Of a stretch of DNA of 64,000 bases, positions 59,196 through 64,000 are shown in pieces. The notes under the pieces were generated by a model. It saw only the letters and a program-made list of their open reading frames with translations, was not told the origin of the DNA and did not search any database. Position 1 is the first letter of the stretch. Each line of letters starts with the position of its first letter. A program made the position numbers and the translations under genes. The stretch spans positions 13,553,611 to 13,617,610 of the forward strand of contig CM030716.1 of NCBI GenBank assembly GCA_017979445.1, read 5' to 3'. The DNA comes from Akebia trifoliata. Its lineage: Eukaryota; Streptophyta; Magnoliopsida; Ranunculales; Lardizabalaceae.

Positions 59196-59333
59196 CCCGA
59201 AACTCCTCTGTCTCATCTTGCAGGAGGTTTGAGGAAAGCGTGGAGAAGTTAGGCGCAATCGTGCATTCGATTGTTTGTAGCTAAGGCCGCAGCATCCATG
59301 GCTGATGAAGAAGGTCGATAGCTTCGTCGCCAT
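20780..59333 (-). CDS. SS4: Starch synthase IV, 16 coding exons (join)
   Basis: The coding exons in transcript order are 59333-59197, 52488-52212, 51466-51385, 51248-50180, 50048-49997, 48828-48706, 48581-48506, 48424-48240, 48131-47937, 47858-47787, 33483-33274, 32918-32793, 29143-28994, 21340-21279, 21183-21108 and 20953-20780. All introns are GT-AG and all phases agree; the total is 3,066 nt, or 1,021 residues plus stop, matching the 1,000-1,040 of SS4. Layout: transit peptide (1 to about 40), variable linker (46-138), long coiled coil (about 139-490), and GT5 starch synthase domain (about 523-1021). The ADP-glucose-binding motifs are KVGGL (539-543) and KTGGL (932-936). SS4 transfers glucose from ADP-glucose to glucan ends and controls starch granule initiation in plastids. 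The start was chosen at MATKLS because homologues begin this way; an in-frame ATG 57 nt upstream is encoded by a CT repeat. No stops or frameshifts are present. Confidence 0.96.
21742..23568 (+). pseudogene. LINE ORF1 (DUF4283-type gag-like protein), broken
   Basis: It begins [20 protein letters not shown] and carries the plant-L1 ORF1 domain, seen in [13 protein letters not shown] then [20 protein letters not shown] and [10 protein letters not shown]. These match the DUF4283 region typical of L1-type ORF1 in plants. The C-terminal part (22780-23568) is acidic, then basic with Cys and Pro clusters. Stops lie at about 22033, 22363 and 22561. The last stands before VRIRGLP where relatives have Trp, so it is TGG to TAG. 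The protein would coat LINE RNA. A further open segment at 23909-24496 has no clear similarity. Confidence 0.82.
24753..28241 (+). pseudogene. LINE ORF2 (endonuclease, reverse transcriptase, zinc domain), broken
   Basis: The apurinic-type endonuclease starts at 24753 with [14 protein letters not shown] and [14 protein letters not shown]. The reverse transcriptase follows with [55 protein letters not shown] and [10 protein letters not shown] (catalytic Asp pair near 26805). A C-terminal RVT zinc-binding domain lies at about 27945-28241 ([18 protein letters not shown], then [12 protein letters not shown]). Disruptions are TAG at 24948, TGA at 25538 in place of Trp, a frame slip near 26325, one missing base near 26690 and others. 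All domains are present, so decay is recent. Confidence 0.9.
28994..29143 (-). CDS. SS4: SS4 exon 13
   Basis: Fifty codons in phase 0-0 encode [30 protein letters not shown] and [14 protein letters not shown]. The last motif carries the conserved Glu (E912) of the GT-B C-terminal lobe that contacts the nucleotide sugar. It is isolated between a 3.6-kb intron and a 7.7-kb intron that contains a LINE. Confidence 0.95.
29144..32792. other. SS4 intron 12, gene-free with old repeat debris
   Basis: No gene was found. The block 30400-32060 is purine-rich on the + strand and looks like retroelement leader sequence. TTGGCAGGTGCCACACTGGG near 31190 resembles the start of a Tat/Ogre-type leader, which would place an LTR remnant to its left; this is weak. 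At 32280-32390 a GCCCAACCCGG-rich phrase resembles the MITE at 49668. The rest is unremarkable AT-rich intron. Confidence 0.45.
32793..33483 (-). CDS. SS4: SS4 exons 11 and 12
   Basis: Exon 11 (33483-33274) encodes [33 protein letters not shown] and the [17 protein letters not shown] stretch. Exon 12 (32918-32793) encodes [20 protein letters not shown] then [17 protein letters not shown]. The exon 11 acceptor used here (TTGAAG) keeps three residues, LGQ, where family members usually have GGK or GGQ. A second AG nine bases downstream would remove them in frame. Exon 11 follows the 14.3-kb intron 10. Confidence 0.94.
33982..34336. mobile_element. MITE with inverted repeats around CCTCATGGGGAC
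   Basis: The left arm, from about 33988 (CCTCATGGGGACATTAACAT), is the inverted copy of the right arm ending at about 34326 (CCTCATGGGGACGTTGACAT on the other strand). The arms are about 50 bp with few mismatches and the centre is non-coding. Superfamily and target duplication are not clear. It lies in SS4 intron 10, just upstream of the (TA)n foldback cluster. Confidence 0.7.
34355..34529. mobile_element. Small palindromic element E1 between (TA)n tracts
   Basis: The left tip is GGATCACGTTTGGGGGGCAT and the opposite tip reads GGATGTTTGGGGGACATC; both run into AACTATTTTTACA. It is 175 bp with arms of about 75 bp, flanked by TATATA on both sides. It lacks the GGCTGATTTTTGG core of its neighbours, so it is a different family using the same kind of site. 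Confidence 0.75.
34542..34895. mobile_element. Foldback element E2 of the GGCTGATTTTTGGTGAGG family
   Basis: It lies between TA tracts, with tips GGGTAGCGTTCAATGGC and, on the other strand, GGGTCCCGTTCAAAGGC. Inside are two copies of an almost perfect hairpin, with arms TTGGAATGGGCTGATTTTTG followed by GTGAGGATGATCTC, and a short hairpin around GTGGACCGTCCA in the centre. It is 354 bp. The centre has the same orientation as in E0. Confidence 0.88.
34956..35332. mobile_element. Foldback element E3 of the same family
   Basis: The tips are GGGAAATGTTCAGCAACAAA and, on the other strand, GGGTCCCTTTCAGCAACAAA. It is 377 bp. It has the same two core hairpins, but the central GGACGGTCCACG segment is inverted relative to E2. 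A TA tract of about 60 bp separates it from E2. The tip resembles that of E0 (GTTCAGCAC), not that of E2. Confidence 0.88.
35358..35734. mobile_element. Foldback element E4 of the same family
   Basis: The tips are GGGGGGCGTTCAATGGCC and, on the other strand, AGGGTAGCGTTCAAGGGC. It is about 377 bp with both core hairpins, and the centre is oriented as in E3. TA-rich microsatellite lies on both sides, although the left side is the variant TATGTATGTATG. Confidence 0.86.
35735..37061. other. SS4 intron 10, unassigned stretch
   Basis: A (TA)n tail runs to about 35765, then AT-rich sequence without gene similarity or clear repeat ends. Short ORFs here are not supported. Confidence 0.5.
37062..37387 (+). 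mobile_element. Miniature LTR retrotransposon (SMART/TRIM-like), copy 1
   Basis: Two near-identical direct repeats, 37062-37188 and 37260-37387 (127 and 128 bp), end in GGTTGGTTAACA. Only 71 bp lies between them. That space has TGGTATCAAAGTGC straight after the first repeat, which fits an initiator Met-tRNA primer-binding site, and a purine run GGGGGAGAGGGGGAG straight before the second, which is the polypurine tract. A perfect 5-bp duplication, TTTTG, flanks it (37057-37061 and 37388-37392). The 326-bp size is close to the smallest LTR elements known in plants (SMART). It is non-coding and must rely on proteins from another element. Confidence 0.92.
38606..40256 (-). pseudogene. Gypsy gag C-terminus to integrase, internally deleted
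   Basis: On the - strand, gag continues after the Copia insertion with [12 protein letters not shown], then a CCHC knuckle [16 protein letters not shown] (near 39890-39940). It passes into the spacer before the protease, with [15 protein letters not shown]. It then jumps to the integrase HHCC region, [15 protein letters not shown] and [20 protein letters not shown], and ends with [20 protein letters not shown] and [10 protein letters not shown] near 38610-38720. Several hundred codons of reverse transcriptase and RNase H are absent, so this is a deletion derivative. Stops break the last third. Confidence 0.85.
40512..44629 (+). pseudogene. Copia gag-pol polyprotein, broken
   Basis: In order: gag ([20 protein letters not shown], 40512-41070); a zinc knuckle interrupted by a MITE at 41075; protease with [12 protein letters not shown] (near 41630); the integrase HHCC domain [19 protein letters not shown] then FQCPVCEFSK (42025-42135); integrase core [19 protein letters not shown]; reverse transcriptase [20 protein letters not shown] and YVDDIIV (near 43820); and RNase [21 protein letters not shown] (44405-44629). 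Many stops and frameshifts occur, so no product is possible. The domain order (integrase before reverse transcriptase) is that of Copia. Confidence 0.9.
41075..41301. mobile_element. MITE inserted in the Copia zinc knuckle
   Basis: Its ends are inverted copies: ATGGTTTTAAAACTCG on the left and ATGGTTTCAAAACTCG on the other strand at the right. Flanks CAATGTGAG (41066-41074) and AATTGTGAG (41302-41310) agree at 7 of 9 bases, which suits an 8-9 bp duplication of hAT or MULE type. Removing it joins CSQCE to NIGHEKARY, rebuilding a zinc-knuckle spacing. It is 227 bp and non-coding. Confidence 0.8.
44809..45329 (-). pseudogene. Gypsy gag N-terminal part
   Basis: The ORF starts [20 protein letters not shown] and reaches [18 protein letters not shown], the conserved Gypsy gag motif. 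The frame then breaks. Downstream, EYTEEFY, a stop, then [14 protein letters not shown] reaches the Copia insertion point. The rest of gag lies at 39850-40256. Confidence 0.85.
45866..46185 (-). mobile_element. Miniature LTR retrotransposon (SMART/TRIM-like), copy 2
   Basis: This is the same family as 37062-37387 but in reverse orientation. LTRs are 46185-46060 and 45991-45866 (126 bp each), with TGTT...AACA ends. The primer-binding site TGGTATTAGAGCAC and the polypurine tract GAGTGAGGGGGAA lie in a 68-bp interior. The duplication CCTAT (45861-45865 and 46186-46190) is perfect. It lies inside the 5' LTR of the Gypsy element; the 3' LTR lacks it, so it arrived after the Gypsy insertion. Confidence 0.93.
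46348..47786. other. SS4 intron 10, part next to exon 10, with a diverged direct repeat
   Basis: There are no genes. A T-run of about 25 lies near 46830-46852. Two roughly 100-bp units at about 47079-47180 and 47228-47337 share TTTTGATGRATA, AGCTAGTG and GGACATTSATTTCCATACT, so they are an old direct duplication. Confidence 0.6.
47787..50048 (-). CDS. SS4: SS4 exons 5-10 (GT5 N-terminal catalytic lobe)
   Basis: Exons 50048-49997, 48828-48706, 48581-48506, 48424-48240, 48131-47937 and 47858-47787 encode [36 protein letters not shown], the [15 protein letters not shown] stretch, [25 protein letters not shown] and [18 protein letters not shown]. The ADP-glucose-binding KxGGL is split by the intron between K539 and V540, as is usual in plant starch synthases. 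HCHDWQ and the CHN(F)xYQG region are GT5 hallmarks. Intron 5 (48829-49996) holds a MITE. Confidence 0.96.
49668..49943. mobile_element. MITE with GGGTATCAATGGGCC terminal inverted repeats
   Basis: GGGTATCAATGGGCC (49668-49682) is repeated exactly in inverted form at 49929-49943. It is 276 bp, GC-richer than the intron and non-coding. The ends resemble the GGGGTGTCAATGGG type seen in plant hAT-like MITEs. I see no clear 8-bp duplication. It lies in SS4 intron 5, 54 bp from exon 5. Confidence 0.8.
50180..51466 (-). CDS. SS4: SS4 exons 3 and 4 (coiled-coil region)
   Basis: Exon 3 (51466-51385) encodes [19 protein letters not shown] then GMIRNAEKN; exon 4 (51248-50180) continues [19 protein letters not shown]. 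The product has dense heptads rich in Glu, Lys and Leu, as in [33 protein letters not shown] and [13 protein letters not shown], up to about residue 430. A linker follows with [20 protein letters not shown], a segment conserved just before the catalytic domain. In SS4 this half places the enzyme in the plastid and mediates contact with granule-initiation partners. The frame is uninterrupted across 1,069 bp. Confidence 0.95.
52212..52488 (-). CDS. SS4: SS4 exon 2 (variable linker)
   Basis: It completes the Gly codon from exon 1 and continues [17 protein letters not shown], resembling the basic segment after the transit peptide in other SS4 proteins. The rest is acidic and Ser-rich, with an internal near-repeat ([14 protein letters not shown] and [14 protein letters not shown]). 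The acceptor is CATGCAG and the donor TCG-GTATTC. The exon ends in phase 0. Confidence 0.88.
52790..53225 (-). pseudogene. LINE-type reverse transcriptase C-terminal fragment
   Basis: The - strand reads [20 protein letters not shown] then [20 protein letters not shown], matching the well-known AEMRMLRWM...RNE.I...VGVAPI..K tail of plant RTE-like or L1-like sequences. It then continues with stops through a region like FxHV.R. It is an old fragment in SS4 intron 1, in the same orientation as the gene. Confidence 0.7.
53226..56440. other. SS4 intron 1, unassigned part
   Basis: This stretch holds no supported gene. At 53400-53660 there are Pro- and CT-rich phrases with a weak internal repeat (TGCCTTTGGAACATTTGACT-like). 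The remainder is AT-rich. Confidence 0.45.
56441..58427. repeat. Tandem duplication in SS4 intron 1
   Basis: Copy A (56441-57426) and copy B (57765-58427) align along their length. Shared phrases include CAATCTTTGCAAAAA, CGGGTATTTG, AAAGTTGAAACATTAA, an (AAT)n stretch and GGGAAATARATACCATCT. Copy A is longer mainly because it contains a 320-bp MITE (56816-57135). About 340 bp separates the two copies. Confidence 0.88.
56816..57135. mobile_element. MITE inside tandem copy A
   Basis: The ends are GGCATAATCACCAAGTC and, on the other strand, CATTGTCACCAAAGTC. The flanking duplication TGTATC (56810-56815 and 57136-57141) is perfect. The insertion is absent from the matching place in copy B, which has a single TGTATC, so the empty site is visible in the same window. 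The interior has repeated AATCACGACTTT phrases. Confidence 0.85.
59165..59192. repeat. (GA)n microsatellite just after the SS4 exon 1 donor
   Basis: About 14 GA units on the + strand read as (CT)n in the SS4 transcript, starting about 5 nt inside intron 1. A similar tract of about 12 units lies in the 5' UTR at 59354-59377. Confidence 0.95.
59197..59333 (-). CDS. SS4: SS4 exon 1 (transit peptide)
   Basis: It encodes [17 protein letters not shown] and on to CKMRQRSFG, the conserved SS4 N-terminus with a basic, Ser-rich plastid-targeting character. It ends two bases into a Gly codon at TTCGG before GTTCCT. It stands 6.7 kb from exon 2 and is bracketed by two (CT)n tracts, one in the 5' UTR and one straight after the donor. 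It is easily missed because of the distance and simple repeats. Confidence 0.9.
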
Positions 59334-60001
59334 GAGAGCTCTCTGTAAAAACGGGAGAGAGAGAGAGAGAGAGAGAGGTTTCTTTACCACAACGTTCGCT
59401 GTCTAAGCGAAGCAACTACCATACCGATTTTAAGAGAAAAGTATCTGAAGCTTAACTTAACAAACGTTGTCTCCAATTAAGGTGCTCCACATGGTCCATC
59501 AGTTCATCGCCCTTATCTTGATCAAACATGTGCGGATGATGACTTGTTGGGCCCACACCTTTCCAGTTAAAGTTACTGAAGTCTTGTGATTGTGTAATCC
59601 ATTGATATGATGTGCTGCACTGGGAAAAGGACACCTGGCAGCATTTTGCACCGTAATACATTTAGAGCAGCTCTGCTTTAATTCTAAGACAAGAATCACT
59701 TCTCTATGAATCACTTTGAGTATTATTATGCTCAAGGAGTTCATTTTTTTTGGGAATATGAATTTCATAGAAAAATAATCATGGAAAAATAAATTCTCTA
59801 AGAAAATGAATCATGTTGCTTGACCACTCCTAGGAAAATCATAAGGATGTATGTGTTGAATATTTTCAAAATAAAATAATGTTTATTGGTTTGTTTTTTC
59901 TTAAGTTAGATTTTGAGGTTTTTTGTGTATATAAGGTTTAGTCACACATCGCTCACAAGTAAGAAAATAGTGTATCTTATAAGTAATAGCCAACAAAGTT
60001 A
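59334..60001 (-). promoter_or_regulatory. SS4 5' UTR and promoter region
   Basis: On the - strand, upstream of the ATG are a (CT)n tract (59377-59354) and a TGTGGTAAAGAAACC leader. A GGGCCCA-type element lies at about 59548-59554; such GGCCCA motifs are common near plant housekeeping and plastid-gene promoters. The transcription start was not identified. The promoter is bounded upstream by the transposon at 60002. Confidence 0.4.
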
Positions 60002-61213
60002 AGTAGTGTTTGTTTGTGCTATATTTCAGTGTTTATGACTGAAAAAAATTAAATTCAACACTTTTTGTTAAAATAGCGCGTTTGTTTACTCTATATTTTC
60101 AGCGCTTATTGCTGAAAATAAGTTAAAAAAATTCAGCACTATTTTGATGCTAAAAAAAAGTGCTGACACGGTAAGCACTTCGCTTTTTTCGACACGGACA
60201 AGTATGCCATTCGTTTTTTTAGTATGGACAAGTATGCCCTTATTCTTAAAAGAATATTACCTCTTATATCCTATAGATAAGTATATAAGCACCCCACAAA
60301 TTAATAAACCCACACCATAACTAAATTATTTTATCTTATATGGGTTAAATTTTTTTAAATGAGTTGATTTTTTGTGAGGATGATCTCCTCATTAGTATAT
60401 AAGCACACCACAAATTAATAAACCCACACTATGACTAAATTATTTTGTCTTATATGGGTTAAAAGTTTTGGAATAAGTTGATTTTTGATGAGAATGATCT
60501 CTACAATGAGGAGATCATCTTCACCAAAAATCAGCACATCCTGAAACTTTTAACCCTATCAAAACAAATTCAAGAACTGTAAATCGTCCTTTTTTTTTTT
60601 TGAAAATTATTTTTGACAAGTTAAAATTTTCAAAATGAACTGATTTTTGGTGAGGATGATCTCTAGATCATAGAGACCATCCTAACTAAAAATTTACTCA
60701 TTCCAAAAACTTTAACACATATAAAACAAAAAAAATTGGCTATGGTGTGGCTTGCCTTTATTAATTCATAGAGTGCTTTTATAATTACACATCCTTTATT
60801 TCCATCAAAAATTATTCATCCAAAATTAAGTTCTTCTAATGTTGATTTCAAATTTTGGTGATTTGTATGACATTAATATTTTTAATTTGAAATTTGCGGG
60901 CTTTTTTAAATAGAAATTATTATTTATAAATTGAAGATTTGGGTATTATTTATTATTTAAAAATGAATTGTATTTTAATTTTATAAGAAATAATATATTT
61001 TATTGTGTTTGATAAGAAATGGGCATTTGAAACATGCAAACAATATATAATATGATTGTAAGAGTAACAAAGACAATTTATCAACTTCAGCAATGTGTAA
61101 TAAACATGATTCAGCACATAAACAAACTTTTTTAGCACTTAAATTCAGCGCGTATAAGTTTCAACACTTAATGCTATTCAGCACTTATTTTTTTCAGTTT
61201 AACAAACAGCACC
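60002..61213. mobile_element. Tourist-like (PIF/Harbinger) non-autonomous element
   Basis: The left end AGTAGTGTTTGTTT and the right end, read on the other strand, GGTGCTGTTTGTTA form a diverged inverted repeat. TTA flanks both sides (59999-60001 and 61214-61216), the 3-bp duplication of this superfamily. Subterminal TCAGCRCTTA phrases repeat. It is 1.2 kb and non-coding, and holds a foldback-family member. Confidence 0.75.
60289..60780. mobile_element. Diverged foldback element E5 plus a partial copy
   Basis: A full copy (about 60399-60780) has tips AAGCACACCACAAATTAATA and, on the other strand, AAGCACTCTATGAATTAATA. Inside are the family hairpins TTGGAATAAGTTGATTTTTG and GATGATCTC, more diverged than in E0-E4. 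An incomplete left half (60289-60390) precedes it. The outer 60 bp differ from those of E0-E4 while the core is shared. Confidence 0.75.
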
Positions 61214-62257
61214 TTAGTTGTATTTGTGTCACACCTTTAGACTTTGATTCAGTGCTTCGAGGTGGTACGAAGCACTACCCGCACACACGCACGCGCAACG
61301 TGCGAAAGGACGATTGGGCGCTTTGCACTTCGCACGTACTCATCGTCGCGAAAAGCTGGGAAGTCTTAAAGTTTTCGGGATACGAAACCATCCAACAGTT
61401 GTGGTTGATCCGTCATGTGTGATGGATCGGGTGCGATCAGCACTGCACAATCAAGTTAGTATCCGATCAGGAACCGATCGTATGATGAATCGAAATAATA
61501 CCGGATCGAGAACGATCCGATGCGTTGGATCAAGGTAGTACCTAATCAGAATGATCAGGTGCGATGGATCTATATAATACCTAATCAGAAACGATCAGAT
61601 GCGTGGATTCATAATTATACCTGATCAGAAACGATCAGATGCGTTGATTCATGTTGTACCTAATTAGAATCGATTAGGTGTGTTGGTTCATGATTTGTAT
61701 CAGATCAAGAACGATCAGATCCGTTAAATCAAATGACAACTGATCAGACGCGATCAGAGTCACTAGGTCAAACAGATTCAACTAAAAGGTATTAGTTAAA
61801 GGACATGAGACACATTTTTTCGATAGGGTGCAATCTGGATCGTTAGATCTCAGATAAGGCACAATCTAACGACTATTAGACCAAGAGACATTAAATCATG
61901 ACTCTTGGTCAATAGACACAAAAATGGCTATAAAAAGCCAACCAGAATTCAGATTTCTTCACTGCAAAATTCTGTATTCTCCTCTCTCTAAGCTTAAGAT
62001 CTAGGCATCATCAGTTTCTTATTTTTTCGAGTGTTCTAGGCTAAATCAGATCGTACATAATCTGATTTAGTATATTGAGTGTAAGGCTTCTTTGTATCCT
62101 GAAGGCATTTGTTCATCGATCCCTTATGTACTTTGGTTCAACCAGAAGGGGAGAATATTTGTCTAAAAGAGATTAAATTTTTTCGAGCCTAGAAGTTATT
62201 TTTCTTCCTCCATCGTTAATTTTCCAATAGTTTTAGACAAATATCCTCTTATTCGAT
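61214..62257 (+). repeat. 5' LTR and leader region of a Copia element
   Basis: This region precedes Copia gag and is non-coding. It contains an eight-unit dyad repeat array (61460-61774) and later a pyrimidine-rich CTCCTCTCTCTAAGC stretch near 61979. Exact LTR ends and the primer-binding site were not recognised, because the other LTR lies beyond the window. Confidence 0.5.
61460..61774. repeat. Eight tandem ~40-bp units with a CTGATC...GATCAG dyad
   Basis: Units begin at about 61460 and recur every 39-41 bp. Each has the form TACCTGATCAGAAACGATCA then GATGCGTKGATTCAT, with an inverted CTGATC/GATCAG pair around AGAAAC. The fourth and fifth units are nearly identical; the outer ones are diverged. 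The location upstream of Copia gag suggests U3 promoter repeats. Confidence 0.85.
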
Positions 62258-64000
62258 GGAGGCTTTGACATTTCATTCTCTCCAAATGATGAATCATGAC
62301 ATGTCACGTCTTGACCGATTTGATGGACAACACTTTACTAGATGACAACAGAAAGTGTTGTTCTTCCTAACTACACTAAACATAGCCTACGTTCTAGATG
62401 ATGATCTCGAACTCATTCCTGAGACTACTCCAAAAGACAGTACGGAATTGAAAGAAAGGCGTAAGAAACAAAAGGCGGATGATTTCTGTGCAAAAACTAC
62501 ATTCTTAATGCTCTCTCCAATTCGATATACGATATCTTCCGTACATTCAACTCAGCCAAAGATCTCTCGAAAGCTCTGAAAAACGAATATAAAATAGAAG
62601 AGGCAAGTAATCAAAAATTTCTTATTAGTAATTATTTTGAATTTAAGATGTCCAACGACAAACCGGTTCTGTCACAAGTATATGAACTTCAATTAATCGT
62701 TGGGGATCTTAAAATTGTTGGAATCGATCTTCCAGAAGATTTTCAAGTGGGAGCTTTCATATCAAAACTTCCTCAATCTTGGAAAAGTTACAAGAAGAAG
62801 ATGAAGCATGAGGAGAAGAAGTATACTTTGGAATCTCTACAACGTCACCTTCGTATAGAAGAAGATGTTCGTAATAGAGAACATAAAGATGAAGAAATAG
62901 AGAAAATCAAAGTTAACTTGATTGAGGGTGATAAGCCCAAGAAAGTTGATTTTAGGTTAAAACCTAAGAAAACTTCCTCCTTCAAGAAGAAATCTGATAA
63001 AAACAAGAAGAAAACACAGCAAATGTTTTTATTATAATAAGTCTGGTCATTATGCACGAGAATGCCGATATCGAAATAAGGAATTCAAGAAAGAAGCAAA
63101 TATAGTAGTGATTGAGGAACCAATGGTTGCAACAGTTTCCCATACTCGTTCACTTGCACATGTTGTGTCAAACAAAAGTGGTTGGTGGGTTGACACTAGG
63201 GCAACAGATCACTTCTGTAATGATAAAATTCTCTACACAAGAAATGAACCTTGTGGTGAAGGTATAAAAGTGAAAATGGCAAACGGTTCACTTTCCAACA
63301 TTCTCGGAGTTGAGACTGTAGGTCTTAGATTCACTTCTGGGAAAATCATATTTCTTTTCAATGTTTTCCATGTTTCAGAACTCTCTAAGAATCTCGTGTC
63401 AAGAGACCTGCTTAATAAATCAGGTTTCAAGCTTATGTATGAATCGGATCGACTTACCTTGTCCAAGAACAATGAATTTGTGGGATATGGTTATTCTTGT
63501 AATGGCATGATACGCCTAAATTTAGATAATGAAATTTCTTCTGTTTTGTATATTGTTGATTCATTATGTTTGTGGCATGGTAGATTAGGACACGTTAATT
63601 ATGGATTAATTAAACGTATAATTAATCTAGGACTTATTCCTAAGTGTAACTAATAGAATATTTCTAAATGCCAAACCTGTGTTCAATATAAGATAACTAG
63701 AAAATCCTTTAAATCTATTGAAAGAACTTCAACTATCTTAGAGCTTATTCATAGTGATGTATGCGATCTTAATAGTCAGACACATGGAGGTAATAAATAT
63801 TTTGTTACCTTCATTGATGATTACTCAAAGTATGCATGTATATATTTAATGAAAACTAAATATGAAGTTTTTGAGAAATTTCGAATCTTTAAGGCAGAAG
63901 TTGAAAATCAATTTAACCATAAAATTAAGATTCTACGTTCTAATAGGGGTGGTGAATACTTTCTAAATGAGTTCATTAAGTTTTGTGAAACTCATGACAT
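62258..64000 (+). pseudogene. Copia gag-pol, 5' part, cut by the window end
   Basis: It starts MEALTFHSLQMMNHDMSRLD then RFDGQHFTR, typical of Tnt1-like gag. A stop or shift occurs at about 62345 and another near 62576; gag continues with GAFISKLPQSWKSYKKKMKH and a basic C-terminus. The zinc knuckle (YYNKSGHYARECRY, near 63030-63075) is out of frame by one shift. Protease reads WWVDTRATDHFCND, where the catalytic DTG/DSG is DTR. The integrase HHCC domain (LWHGRLGHVNYGLIKRIINL, then CQTC) and core (YFVTFIDDYSKYACIYLMKT, near 63798-63855) follow with a double stop at about 63650. Reverse transcriptase would lie beyond 64000. Confidence 0.9.

Noticed and set aside
59333..59390. An upstream SS4 start giving [14 protein letters not shown].
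   Set aside because: Those codons are made of the CT repeat, and related SS4 proteins start at the MATKLS-type Met, so 59333 was preferred; the upstream ATG cannot be fully excluded.
61460..61774. A CRISPR-like array of regular repeats.
   Set aside because: This is plant nuclear DNA, the units are contiguous without unique spacers, and they lie upstream of Copia gag.

Overview
This window is nuclear DNA from a flowering plant, probably a eudicot or magnoliid; I cannot name the species. It holds two recognisable host genes, both for chloroplast proteins and arranged tail to tail, in a sea of nested transposable elements. There are no bacterial features. (1) LHCB1 (17328-18128, + strand) is an intact, intronless gene for the major light-harvesting chlorophyll a/b protein of photosystem II, with a short promoter holding a G-box and a GATA/I-box. 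(2) SS4 (20780-59333, - strand) is an intact starch synthase IV gene. I rebuilt 16 coding exons with GT-AG junctions and consistent phase, giving 1,021 residues. Only 3.07 kb of its 38.55 kb is coding; the rest is intron filled by mobile elements.

Layout. 1-11309: an old LINE, split at 1183 by a PIF/Harbinger transposon (1183-10521). The transposon carries decayed transposase and Myb/SANT-like ORFs and is itself interrupted by a 3.34-kb solo LTR with a perfect 5-bp target duplication (TSD). 11310-14995: a Copia LTR plus gag remnant, then a related long Gypsy-type LTR in reverse orientation. 15222-16700: a long-inverted-repeat element with a foldback element in its loop. 17030-18128: LHCB1. 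18129-20437: a gene-free spacer. 20438-59333: SS4.

SS4 introns. Intron 13 (between exons 13 and 14) holds a nearly complete L1-type LINE with a perfect 15-bp TSD. Intron 12 holds gene-free purine-rich repeat debris. Intron 10 (14.3 kb) holds a run of palindromic elements separated by (TA)n, a 326-bp miniature LTR element, and a Gypsy element invaded by a Copia element, which is in turn invaded by a MITE; the Gypsy 5' LTR is invaded by a second miniature LTR element. Intron 5 has a MITE. Intron 1 has a LINE fragment and a 1-kb tandem duplication, one copy of which carries a MITE. 60002-64000: a Tourist-like element containing another member of the foldback family, then the 5' part of a Copia element whose LTR-side region has eight roughly 40-bp dyad repeats; it runs off the window.

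The best candidates for something undescribed are the modular foldback family seen six times (15805, 34542, 34956, 35358, 60399 and a partial copy at 60289; a (TA)n palindrome at 34355 sits beside it), the two very small LTR elements, and the dyad-repeat array near 61.5 kb. LHCB1 collects light and SS4 starts starch granules, so both act in the chloroplast, but nothing in the sequence shows that they are co-regulated.
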